Shown here: positions 19,672 to 27,441 of the stretch, in pieces | Numbering within the stretch: the first letter of the stretch is position 1 | Layout: each line of letters starts with the position of its first letter | NCBI RefSeq assembly: GCF_000384335.2 | Contig: NZ_KQ031382.1 | Coordinates: 372,001 to 436,000 of the forward strand | Length of the DNA: 64,000 bases | Source of the DNA: Hyphomicrobium sp. 99 | Lineage (GTDB): Bacteria > Pseudomonadota > Alphaproteobacteria > Rhizobiales > Hyphomicrobiaceae | Reading direction: 5' to 3' | The notes under the pieces: generated by a model | The model's database searches: none | Seen by the model: only the letters and a program-made list of their open reading frames with translations | What the model was told of the DNA's origin: nothing | Position numbers and translations under genes: made by a program

Positions 19672-21906
19672 TTGAACGCCCCTTTGGATAGCCTGCTTCA
19701 AATCCTGGATAACAACGCCGGCGAGGCCTCTCGCAGTGTGCCCGTGCTCATGCCCGTGGCCCTCGATCAGACCTACGACTATCTGGTGCCGGAAGGCATG
19801 GACGTCGCGCCGGGCGCCTTCGTGCTCGTGCCCTTTGGGCCGCAAACCCGCATAGGGATCGTTTGGGATACGCCCCGCGGCGAGGGGAAGCCCGTCGATC
19901 CGAAGAAACTCAAGGCTTTGACGAGCCGGATTGACGCACCGTGCCTGCCCGAGATTTCGATGCGCTTTGCCGAATGGGTCGCGCGCTACACCTTGGCGCC
20001 CCTAGGCATGGTCGCGCGCATGATGATGAGCGCCGACGCCGCGTTCGAGCCGCCGAAGCATCGTTTCGGCGTGTGCATTGTCGAAGGCGCTGCGCCCCCG
20101 CCGAAAATGACCCAGGCCCGCACCCGCGTCATGGAAATCGCAGCCGATGGCCTTGTGCGTTCGAAATCGGATCTCGCCAATCTTGCCGGCTGCTCGACGG
20201 GCGTGATCGACGGTCTCGCCGCCGCGGGTATGCTCGTCGAAGTCGCTATCCCCGAGCGTGTCTTTCCGAGGCCGCAAGCGGAACATGGGATCACGGACTT
20301 CACCGCCGATCAGACGCGTGCCGTCGAAAGCCTGAGAAGCGCCGTCGACGCCGACAATTTCTCCGTCACCCTGCTCGACGGCGTCACCGGCTCCGGCAAA
20401 ACCGAAGTCTATTTCGAAGCCGTCGCACGCGCGCTCGAAGCTGGTCACCAAACCCTCATTTTGCTTCCCGAAATTGCACTGACGAGCCAGTTCCTCGACC
20501 GCTTCGCGCGCCGCTTCGGTGCGCCACCCGTCGAATGGCATTCAGCACTCAGTCCCGCCGAACGAGGCCGCATCTGGAAAGGCGTCGCACGCGGCGACGT
20601 CCGCTGCGTCGTCGGTGCCAGGTCCGCGCTGTTCCTGCCGTTCTCCGACTTGGGGCTGATCGTCGTTGATGAAGAACACGACCAGGGTTTCAAGCAGGAT
20701 GACCGCGTCCACTATCAGGGACGCGATATGGCCGTCGTCCGCGGCAACCTCGGAAAGTTTCCCGTCATCCTCGCTTCCGCCACGCCGTCGATCGAAAGCC
20801 ACGTGAACGCGCTGATCGGACGATATCGCCACGCCATCCTTCCCGGACGGTTTTCGGGCGTCCAAATGCCGGACGTCTCCGCGATCGATCTCCGCTCGGA
20901 AAAACTGACGCCTGGCAAATGGCTCGCTGAACGCCTCGTCGCGTCGATGACCGAGACGCTCGAAAAAGGCCAGCAAACGCTGCTCTTTCTGAATAGACGC
21001 GGCTACGCACCGTTGACGCTGTGCCGGTCCTGCGGACACCGCCTCGAATGCCCGCAATGCACGGCGTGGCTCGTCGAGCACCGCTTCAAGAAAAAGCTGA
21101 CCTGCCACCACTGCGGCTTCTCGCTGTCGCTTCCGGAGAAGTGCCCGAAATGCGCCGCGCCGGGCTCGCTCGTCGCCTGCGGCCCGGGCGTCGAGCGCGT
21201 GCAGGAAGAGGTCGCGGAACGCTTCCCCGATGCGCGCGTCGCGCTGCTCTCGTCCGATCTCATTCCGGGATTGCCCGAGATGCGCGAGATGATTCGCGGC
21301 ATTGAAGCCCGCGAGTTCGACATCATCATCGGCACGCAGATCGTCGCCAAGGGACATAACTTCCCGGGCCTCGCGTTGGTGGGCGTCGTCGATGGCGATC
21401 TGGGCCTCGCGCACGGCGCCGATCCCCGATCCGCCGAACGCACGTTCCAGCTCCTGCATCAGGTGACCGGCCGCGCTGGGCGCACGAGCTTCGTCGGCCG
21501 AGGCTTCGTCCAAACCTATTCGCCGGAACACCCGGTGATGACAGCCATCGTCGCCGGCGACCGCAACGCTTTCCTCAATTACGAAGTCAAGACGCGCCAG
21601 GCCGGACTGCTGCCGCCCTACGGCCGCTTGGCGGCGATCATCGTCTCCGCGCGAGAGAAACCCCTGACCGAACAGGTCGCCCGCGAAATCGCGCGCCGCG
21701 CGCCCCCGAGCGACGTCATTTCCGTGCTGGGACCATCCGAAGCCCCCATCGCCGTCGTGCGCGGCCGCCACCGCTGGCGTCTCCTCGTGAAAGCCCCGCG
21801 CGACGTCGATCTGCAGGGCTATCTCAGGGCGTGGGCTGGAATGATTCCAAAACTCAAGTCCGACGTTCGCATCACCGTCGATATCGACCCCTACAATTTC
21901 CTTTGA
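19672..21906 (+). CDS. priA: Primosomal protein N' (replication restart helicase)
   Basis: Superfamily 2 helicase of 744 residues that reloads the replisome at stalled forks. The Walker A motif is GVTGSGKT (about 236-243), the DEAH-type box is DEEHDQGF, and between the two helicase lobes lie the eight zinc-binding cysteines, from LCRSCGHRLECPQC (about 450) through CHHCGF to CPKC. The frame opens with TTG at 19672, with GGAGGA upstream at a slightly long distance. An internal ATG at 19750 would lose the conserved-looking N-terminus before VALDQTYDYLVP. Both are possible. Confidence 0.95.
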   Translation: MNAPLDSLLQILDNNAGEASRSVPVLMPVALDQTYDYLVPEGMDVAPGAFVLVPFGPQTRIGIVWDTPRGEGKPVDPKKLKALTSRIDAPCLPEISMRFAEWVARYTLAPLGMVARMMMSADAAFEPPKHRFGVCIVEGAAPPPKMTQARTRVMEIAADGLVRSKSDLANLAGCSTGVIDGLAAAGMLVEVAIPERVFPRPQAEHGITDFTADQTRAVESLRSAVDADNFSVTLLDGVTGSGKTEVYFEAVARALEAGHQTLILLPEIALTSQFLDRFARRFGAPPVEWHSALSPAERGRIWKGVARGDVRCVVGARSALFLPFSDLGLIVVDEEHDQGFKQDDRVHYQGRDMAVVRGNLGKFPVILASATPSIESHVNALIGRYRHAILPGRFSGVQMPDVSAIDLRSEKLTPGKWLAERLVASMTETLEKGQQTLLFLNRRGYAPLTLCRSCGHRLECPQCTAWLVEHRFKKKLTCHHCGFSLSLPEKCPKCAAPGSLVACGPGVERVQEEVAERFPDARVALLSSDLIPGLPEMREMIRGIEAREFDIIIGTQIVAKGHNFPGLALVGVVDGDLGLAHGADPRSAERTFQLLHQVTGRAGRTSFVGRGFVQTYSPEHPVMTAIVAGDRNAFLNYEVKTRQAGLLPPYGRLAAIIVSAREKPLTEQVAREIARRAPPSDVISVLGPSEAPIAVVRGRHRWRLLVKAPRDVDLQGYLRAWAGMIPKLKSDVRITVDIDPYNFL

Positions 21907-22080
21907 TTTGAGTTCGTCTAATTCGAAGGATTCTGCGGCATGTTTGCCATAAGACGCGGACCACTTATGCGCGTGGCCAACCCGTCATTCCGCCCGCACC
22001 GCAAATCGTCTAAACGACGTTGAGGCCCGCGCCTGCGCCCGGCCTGAATGAACCCTGCCAGCACTTCATGAAAGCACTTC

Positions 22081-23031
22081 ATGCCCCTTCGCATTGCCGT
22101 CCAGATGGACCCGATCGATCGCATCGACATTAGCGGCGATTCGACATTCGCAATCCTTCTCGAAGCGCAGAAGCGCGGACACGATATTTTCTACTACACG
22201 CCATTCGATCTCGCCTTGCGCGGAGACAAACTCTTGGCGCGCGGCCAGACGCTGAAGGTCGAAGATAAGCGCGGCGCGCATCACGCGCTTTCCAATCCCC
22301 GTACCGAAAATCTGGGCGATCTCGACGTCGTGCTGCTGCGGCAGGATCCGCCGTTCGACATGGCCTACATCACGACGACGCATCTGCTCGAACGCATCCA
22401 TCCGAAGACGCTCGTCGTCAACGATCCCGCGAGCGTGCGCAACGCGCCGGAGAAGTTGTTCGTGCTGGACTTCCTCGATCTGATGCCGCCGACGCTCGTC
22501 ACGCGCTCGCTCGCCGACGTGCAGGCCTTCCGCGCCGAATATAAGGACATCATCGTCAAGCCACTCTACGGCAACGGCGGCGCCGCCGTGTTCCGCTTGC
22601 GGCCGGAGGACGGAAATCTCGGCTCCCTTGTCGAGCTCTTTCAAACGGTGTTCCGCGAGCCCTTCATGGTGCAGGAGTTCCGCCCCGAGGTGAAGGAAGG
22701 CGACAAGCGCATCATCCTCGTCGATGGCGAAATCGCAGGCGCGATCAACCGCGTTCCGCAGGCCGGAGAAACACGCTCGAACCTGCACGTCGGAGGCACC
22801 GCCGCGCCCGTCGAACTGACCGACCGCGATCGCGAGATCTGCGCGCGTCTCAAACCCGAATTGAAACGCCGTGGCCTGATCTTCACAGGCATCGACGTCA
22901 TCGGCCCCTACATCACCGAAATCAACGTCACGTCGCCGACGGGCATCCGCCAGGTGAAGGCGTTCGGCGGCAACGACATCGCCGCGATGATCTGGGACGT
23001 CATCGAAGAGAAGAGAAAGTCGCGCGCATGA
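22081..23031 (+). CDS. gshB: Glutathione synthetase
   Basis: ATP-grasp ligase of 316 residues joining gamma-glutamylcysteine and glycine. The N-terminal signature IAVQMDPIDRIDISGDSTF, the ATP-grasp loop KPLYGNGGAAVFR and the metal-binding ITEINVTSPTGIRQ close to the C-terminus are all typical of GshB. The start ATG 22081 lies in a short direct repeat (CACTTCATG twice). The stop codon overlaps an ATG at 23028, and an exported protein follows on the same strand. Confidence 0.96.
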   Translation: MPLRIAVQMDPIDRIDISGDSTFAILLEAQKRGHDIFYYTPFDLALRGDKLLARGQTLKVEDKRGAHHALSNPRTENLGDLDVVLLRQDPPFDMAYITTTHLLERIHPKTLVVNDPASVRNAPEKLFVLDFLDLMPPTLVTRSLADVQAFRAEYKDIIVKPLYGNGGAAVFRLRPEDGNLGSLVELFQTVFREPFMVQEFRPEVKEGDKRIILVDGEIAGAINRVPQAGETRSNLHVGGTAAPVELTDRDREICARLKPELKRRGLIFTGIDVIGPYITEINVTSPTGIRQVKAFGGNDIAAMIWDVIEEKRKSRA

Positions 23032-23072
23032 GTGGGCGTATCGATATTCAAACGATGAAAGGCCAAGTCACG

Positions 23073-23567
23073 ATGAGATCGATGACGATCGCAAGCTCGC
23101 TCGGAGCGCTTTTGTTCGTTGCGCTCGCAATGCCGTTGCAAGAAGCGCGAGCCGTCACGGCCTCACCGTTCGCGCCGCTTCTGGGACGTTGGTCGGGCAT
23201 CGGAATGATTGGCTACAAGGCGAGCCCGCCCGAAAAAGTAAAATGCCGGGCGACCTACCTGCTCACCGAGACCGAAGACGAGCTGAAGCAGACGATCCGC
23301 TGCGCAACGGCAGGCGGCGCGGTCGAGATCGTCAGCAACGTGAAGGAGACCGGCGGCAAGCTCTCCGGTCACTGGAAAGAGACGATCCATAATTTCGAAG
23401 GCGACCTGACCGGCGATGTCACGCCGAAGGGCTTTCACGTCGTCATCCAAGGCACAGACGTCTCCGCCAACATGGACCTCGTCGTGAACAACGATAAGCA
23501 AGCCGTCGAAATTCAGTTCACGAATTCATCGCTGATCGGCATGACGCTGGTGATGACGAAGGGGTGA
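23073..23567 (+). CDS. Exported hypothetical protein downstream of gshB
   Basis: From ATG 23073 (AAAGG ten bases upstream) the protein has 164 residues and a clear signal peptide with core SSLGALLFVALAMPL. The mature part, beginning near TASPFAPLLGRWSG, has repeated strand-like segments (GEL, WKETIHNFEGDLTG, MDLVVNNDKQAVEIQF), suggesting a small secreted beta-barrel of lipocalin or calycin type. That is a structural guess. An alternative start at 23028 overlaps the gshB stop by four bases. Together with gshB it probably forms a two-gene operon. Confidence 0.72.
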   Translation: MRSMTIASSLGALLFVALAMPLQEARAVTASPFAPLLGRWSGIGMIGYKASPPEKVKCRATYLLTETEDELKQTIRCATAGGAVEIVSNVKETGGKLSGHWKETIHNFEGDLTGDVTPKGFHVVIQGTDVSANMDLVVNNDKQAVEIQFTNSSLIGMTLVMTKG

Positions 23568-23725
23568 GGGAGCGCTGTTTTTTTTGGTGCGCTCGGACAG
23601 GTTTTTGAAACGGCCTCGGCCGAGCGCTCATCTCGCTGAACTTCCTTCGCGGTCTCCTGAAACCGATTGAACGGCTCTTCAGGATCTAGTTTCAGGTTCT
23701 TTGCGCTTAGGCACGTAACATCCAA
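23513..23725 (-). pseudogene. Possible remnant of a small helical protein gene
   Basis: On the minus strand, starting at ATG 23725, the frame reads LKLDPEEPFNRFQETAKEVQ and DERSAEAVSK, which resembles the small acidic helical proteins (pattern F-x-ETA-K/R-E followed by DE-x-x-E) frequent in Rhizobiales. After SAEA the continuation fits better in another frame (RFKNLSERTKK), suggesting a frameshift. The annotated frame then runs antisense into the end of the exported gene. No ribosome binding site is seen. This is a weak call based on pattern only. Confidence 0.25.
23570..23594. terminator. Hairpin with a T-rich loop after the exported gene
   Basis: GAGCGC (23570-23575) pairs with GCGCTC (23589-23594) around a 13-base loop that contains eight consecutive T. 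The T run is in the loop, not after the stem, so this is not a textbook terminator, but it follows the stop codon at 23567 directly. Confidence 0.3.
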
Positions 23726-23736
23726 TCGTGAGGGAG

Positions 23737-23846
23737 TGGTGTGGAGGGAAGGATTTGCACCTCCCGCGGTACTCCGGGCCTGCGGTCGTTTCGCTTTTTC
23801 CTCGTTCCATCACCTGCGTGGTTCAGCGTAACCAACTAGGCTCCAC
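23737..23846 (-). ncRNA. tRNA-like RNA with encoded CCA end and no canonical anticodon arm
   Basis: Read on the minus strand from 23846, the sequence begins GTGGAG and ends CTCCAC-A-CCA, so the two ends pair over six positions with a discriminator base and an encoded CCA. Next to the 3' strand lies a T-arm-like hairpin, GGGAGG-TGCAAAT-CCTTCC, one base from the usual TTCAAAT loop. Stem and arm add to the normal 12 pairs of acceptor plus T helix, split 6+6 instead of 7+5. A five-pair hairpin TGGTT-ACGCTG-AACCA could replace the D arm. I find no five-pair stem with a seven-base loop and U33, so no anticodon can be named. At 110 nt it is long for a tRNA. Confidence 0.4.
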
Positions 23847-23974
23847 AGCACCGCAAGCTTCTCCATGCACCAATTGACGTGTGCCGACCGCGTTGACTGG
23901 CACATCTCGATTGACATATCGATGTCGGTTCGTGACGCTCTCCGGACAACCATAAAGGCAAGGCAACAGTTATC

Positions 23975-25414
23975 ATGACTTACCAGACCTTTCCGGGGGA
24001 AGGCCCCGGCCACTCGGACAGCATCTCGAAGTTGAAAGCTCTTGGCTTCCCGGGGCGCATGGATGGGCTTTCTTATCTCGACATTGGCTGTAACGAAGGC
24101 TTTTTCTGCTTTGAGGCGAAGAAGCGCGGTGCCGCCGTTTCTGTCGGGGTGGACACGTACGCCCCTTACATCGACAACGCTCGCGAACGCGGCCAGCGCT
24201 ACAACCTGGACGTGGATTTTCGCGTTGGTGATATCTTCGACGTGGAAGGTCAGTTTGACTACATCTTGGTTGCCTCGGTTCTCCACTACATCAAGGAGCC
24301 GATTCTGTTCTTCCGGAAAGTTTTCAGCCTGTTGAACCCGAACGGAACCTTGTTGCTTGAAGTCGGCGTTACCGACAATGACCGCGACCTGACCCGCGTC
24401 TTCCGTGACGATACGGACTATGTCTATCCTTCGTTGAAGTTTCTGGCGAAGAACTGGCTTCGCGATTTCGACGTCAACCTGTTCGGCGAAAGTGTTCCGC
24501 AGGTCGGCGACCCGGTGAACCGCAAGGTTTTCCACTGCCACAAGATCCAATCCGTTTATCTGGCCCCGCCGTCCGCGAGTGCCCTCTCGGCTATTTCGCA
24601 GGTCGAAGGGCAGCGTATTGATGCTGACCAGTATTTCCTGCCGGCCGTTCCGCGTTCACTCGCGCGCGTGCCCGAGCAGCAGAAAGAGATCTTCAAGGCT
24701 GGCGACAAGTTCGACGGCGATGTTGTCCTTGCGTTCAAGAGCATCGCTCACGACCGGTCGATCGTGAACTATGTCGTCGATGTGCTCAACGAAGCCGTTC
24801 GCTTTCAGGGCGGCTCCAAGCATACCTTCGTTGAAGGGCGAATCGTGCCTTTCATTTCCGAGCAGTTGTCGGCCCGGCTCAAGCCCTCGGAAGGTTTCCG
24901 TGTATTCCGCATGGCCACATGTGACGCAGAGGGCTCTATCCAGATCGGCCAAACGGGAGCGATCGACGTACAGAACACTGCCGACGTGCGGGCGGATATC
25001 GAGAAGTTTGGAGCCCAAGCTTGGGCCGAACGCTACCTTTTGCAGAACCGAACACCCAACAGAGCCCTGTTCGAGCGGATCACCAAACAAAAGGCGTACT
25101 GGCTCGGGCCAATAGACGTTCCGGTTGCCGATCTCATCCCAATGAGCGGCCCGGGCCGAAAGTATCATGAGGATCAAGCCGAGTGGGACCGCAGGGCAGA
25201 TCAGATCGCCAAAGCGGTCAACTCACCCGATGACATCCCGCCTTCCATAGCCTTCGTTAGAGACGAAGAGGATGGCTCACGGAAGCTAGTCCTAGCCGAT
25301 GGAGCGCACCGGCACGAAGCGTTCAGCCGCCGAGGCTTCAAGACCATGCCGGTCCTTCTATGGTTCGATAACGAGGCCCTCTACATGAGCTACCAAGCTA
25401 GGATCGCGGCTTGA
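23975..25414 (+). CDS. SAM methyltransferase fused to a ParB/sulfiredoxin-like domain
   Basis: A 479-residue two-domain protein. Residues about 30-135 form a class I SAM-dependent methyltransferase: motif I is LDIGCNEGFF (35-44), Asp60 in VGVDTY should bind the SAM ribose, and GDIFDV and YILVASVLHYIKEP follow at the usual distances. Residues 140-365 match nothing I know. The C-terminus (about 372-470) has a ParB/Srx pattern: IDVPVADLIPM, then LVLADGAHRHEAF (438-450) and MPVLLWF. ParB-like domains of this type include CTPases, DNA nickases and free-serine kinases, so a nucleotide-dependent step is plausible but unproven. Codon use is visibly more T-ending than in gshB or comM, suggesting transfer. 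Confidence 0.75.
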   Translation: MTYQTFPGEGPGHSDSISKLKALGFPGRMDGLSYLDIGCNEGFFCFEAKKRGAAVSVGVDTYAPYIDNARERGQRYNLDVDFRVGDIFDVEGQFDYILVASVLHYIKEPILFFRKVFSLLNPNGTLLLEVGVTDNDRDLTRVFRDDTDYVYPSLKFLAKNWLRDFDVNLFGESVPQVGDPVNRKVFHCHKIQSVYLAPPSASALSAISQVEGQRIDADQYFLPAVPRSLARVPEQQKEIFKAGDKFDGDVVLAFKSIAHDRSIVNYVVDVLNEAVRFQGGSKHTFVEGRIVPFISEQLSARLKPSEGFRVFRMATCDAEGSIQIGQTGAIDVQNTADVRADIEKFGAQAWAERYLLQNRTPNRALFERITKQKAYWLGPIDVPVADLIPMSGPGRKYHEDQAEWDRRADQIAKAVNSPDDIPPSIAFVRDEEDGSRKLVLADGAHRHEAFSRRGFKTMPVLLWFDNEALYMSYQARIAA

Positions 25415-25440
25415 TTGCGATGGTTTGGGAGGACTAACGG

Positions 25441-25560
25441 ATGAGTTTTTACACGCCGAAATACATTTGGCGGATACCACAAGGGCGATTTGGTTTTTGC
25501 TACAGTTGGCAGCCGAAGATTGCTGTGCGATGTGAGCCTGCGTTCCCCCTTCGTTCTTGA
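25441..25560 (+). CDS. 39-residue small protein downstream of the methyltransferase
   Basis: ATG 25441 follows the near-perfect ribosome binding site GGGAGGA at 25427-25433 with a seven-base gap, and the frame ends with TGA at 25560. The peptide starts MSFYTPKYIWRIPQGRFGF and is aromatic and basic, with two cysteines and three prolines. It begins 26 bases after the methyltransferase stop, so the two are probably co-transcribed. It could be a peptide substrate of the upstream enzyme, a regulatory or leader peptide, or a chance ORF. No family is recognised. The ribosome binding site is the main support. Confidence 0.45.
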   Translation: MSFYTPKYIWRIPQGRFGFCYSWQPKIAVRCEPAFPLRS

Positions 25561-25582
25561 CTTTGTCTCAGCCTGCTGATTA

Positions 25583-25600
25583 GCTCTCCTCAGGGGGAGC
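25583..25600 (+). promoter_or_regulatory. Hairpin covering the comM ribosome binding site
   Basis: GCTCTCC (25583-25589) pairs with GGGGAGC (25594-25600) around TCAG, seven pairs with one G-T. The right arm contains the purine-rich ribosome binding site of comM, whose ATG is at 25604. In mRNA this would hide the site. Whether it is regulated is unknown. Confidence 0.35.
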
Positions 25601-25603
25601 AAA

Positions 25604-27133
25604 ATGTACGGTCAGATCTCCACGCTCGCGTTCATCGGCATCGAGGCACGGCCCGTCGAAGTGCAGGTCCGCGTGACGCCGGGGGCCGCCGCATTCGCCA
25701 TCGTCGGCCTGCCCGACAAGGCAGTCGCAGAAAGCCGTGAGCGCGTCCGTAACGCCCTCCACGCGGTCGGCCTGGGGCTTCCCTACAAGCACATCACCGT
25801 CAACCTCGCGCCCGCGGACCTGCCGAAGGAAGGAAGCCACTTCGATCTACCGATCGTGCTCGCGATGATGTGCGCGATGGAGGCGATCGCGCCCGATGCC
25901 ATCGCTGGCTATGCCGCCATCGGCGAGCTGGCGCTCGATGGCTCCATCCGGGCCGTGCCGGGCACGCTGCCGGCTGCCATCGGCGCCAACGCCATCGGCA
26001 AGGGCCTTATCTGCCCCGCCGCCTCGGGCCCCGAAGCGGCCTGGGCGAGCGAGGACATCGCGATCCTGGCGGCCCCGCACCTGCTGTCGCTGGTCAATCA
26101 CTTCAAGGGGACCCAAACGCTCTCGCGGCCTGAACCGAATGTGCTGCCGACGCAGAGCTACGCCGCCGATCTCCGCGATATCAAAGGGCAGGAAACCGCC
26201 AAGCGCGCGCTCGAAATCGCCGCCGCCGGCAACCACAACCTCTTGATGATTGGCCCACCCGGCTCCGGCAAATCGATGCTCGCGTCGCGTCTTCCATCCA
26301 TTTTGCCGCCACTACAACCCGAAGAGATCCTCGAAGTCTCGATGGTGCATTCGCTGGCGGGCGAACTGATGGGCGGCAAGCTCACGGTCGAACGTCCGTT
26401 CCGCGCGCCCCATCATTCGGCGAGCATGGCGTCACTCGTCGGCGGTGGCTCGCGGCCAAGGCCAGGAGAAGTCTCTCTCGCCCATCACGGCGTTCTCTTC
26501 CTCGACGAGCTGCCGGAATTCCAGCCGAACGTGCTCGACGCACTGCGTCAGCCGCTGGAGTCAGGCGAAACGGTTATCGCACGCGCCAACCATCGGATTT
26601 CCTATCCCTCGCGCATCCAGCTGATCGCGGCGATGAACCCGTGTAAATGCGGAGGCAGCAATCCCGGCGAGCCGTGCCGTCGCGGCCCGCGCTGCGCCAG
26701 CGATTATCAGGCGCGCGTATCCGGCCCTCTGCTCGATCGCATCGATTTGCAGATAGAGGTCCCGGCCATTTCCGCTGCCGATCTCGTTCTGCCCGCTCCG
26801 TCCGAAGGAAGTGCCGAAGTCCGAACGCGCGTCGCAGCGGCCCGCGAGCGGCAACGCGCCCGATTTGCAGCGCTGGGTGCCAGAGGCGTCCGCACGAATG
26901 CCGATTGCTCGGCAACGCTTCTCGAACAGACTGCAATGCCGGACGAAGCAGGTGTGACGCTTCTTCGTCACGCGGCCGAAACGCTCGGGCTATCGGCGCG
27001 CGGCTTTCACCGCACCCTAAAGGTCGCGCGAACGATCGCCGACCTGGAGCGTTGTGACACCGTATCCCGCGCTCATGTCGCGGAGGCCCTGAGCTATCGA
27101 GGAGAGACATTGCGACAGGTAAGAGCAGCCTGA
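25604..27133 (+). CDS. comM: ComM/YifB family Mg-chelatase-like AAA ATPase
   Basis: A 509-residue ring-forming AAA+ protein. The N-terminal LonC-like domain (about 1-170) begins MYGQISTLAFIGIEARPVEV and contains RVTPGAAAFAIVGLPDKAV. The chelatase-type ATPase domain has Walker A GPPGSGKS near residue 219 and Walker B VLFLDELPEF, plus the MNPCKCG zinc-like loop. The C-terminal LSARGFHRTLKVARTIADL helix is typical. In transformable bacteria ComM is a branch-migration helicase for incoming DNA; here comF at 62.1 kb is the only other competence-named gene. Length is normal. Confidence 0.95.
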   Translation: MYGQISTLAFIGIEARPVEVQVRVTPGAAAFAIVGLPDKAVAESRERVRNALHAVGLGLPYKHITVNLAPADLPKEGSHFDLPIVLAMMCAMEAIAPDAIAGYAAIGELALDGSIRAVPGTLPAAIGANAIGKGLICPAASGPEAAWASEDIAILAAPHLLSLVNHFKGTQTLSRPEPNVLPTQSYAADLRDIKGQETAKRALEIAAAGNHNLLMIGPPGSGKSMLASRLPSILPPLQPEEILEVSMVHSLAGELMGGKLTVERPFRAPHHSASMASLVGGGSRPRPGEVSLAHHGVLFLDELPEFQPNVLDALRQPLESGETVIARANHRISYPSRIQLIAAMNPCKCGGSNPGEPCRRGPRCASDYQARVSGPLLDRIDLQIEVPAISAADLVLPAPSEGSAEVRTRVAAARERQRARFAALGARGVRTNADCSATLLEQTAMPDEAGVTLLRHAAETLGLSARGFHRTLKVARTIADLERCDTVSRAHVAEALSYRGETLRQVRAA

Positions 27134-27143
27134 CGTTCGACAA

Positions 27144-27425
27144 ATGGTGAAGCGCATGGAGTTTCGAAAATCTTCTACTATTCAAGCCGCCGAGTACGAT
27201 GGTGCGCGCAAGACGCTCGACATCGTTTTTTCGGACGGCAGTTGCTTCACCTATTACGAAGTGCCGGATCGGGAATACGAGGGTCTCGTCAAAGCGGCCT
27301 CCGCCGCGGGCTATTTCAAGAAGCGCATTCGCGACAAGTACATGTGCGAGGAGTGCATCCGACAGCGCACGCCGCGCGCAAATAAAAACGCCGGAACTCG
27401 AAAGCCCCGGCGCACACTTCACTGA
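27144..27425 (+). CDS. KTSC-domain protein
   Basis: A 93-residue protein. The domain covers about residues 5-70: the KTSC core begins RKSSTIQAAEYD and continues with LDIVFSDGSCFTYYEVP, the strand pattern from which the family is named. A short Cys-x-x-Cys (MCEECI) and a basic tail follow. KTSC domains occur alone or beside lysyl-tRNA synthetase-like and nucleic-acid proteins; the function is not known. It starts 10 bases after comM and is probably co-transcribed. ATG 27156 is an equally possible start. Its last bases hold a CGCCGG/CCGGCG hairpin. Confidence 0.8.
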   Translation: MVKRMEFRKSSTIQAAEYDGARKTLDIVFSDGSCFTYYEVPDREYEGLVKAASAAGYFKKRIRDKYMCEECIRQRTPRANKNAGTRKPRRTLH

Positions 27426-27441
27426 TTTGCGTTTGTCGCGA

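Noticed and set aside
20542..21771. A 409-codon minus-strand frame over priA
   Set aside because: Mirror of priA; the composition is typical of antisense frames in GC-rich DNA.
23737..23846. A normal amino-acid tRNA gene
   Set aside because: No anticodon arm with U33 and a seven-base loop can be drawn, and the length of 110 nt is too great. Kept only as tRNA-like RNA.
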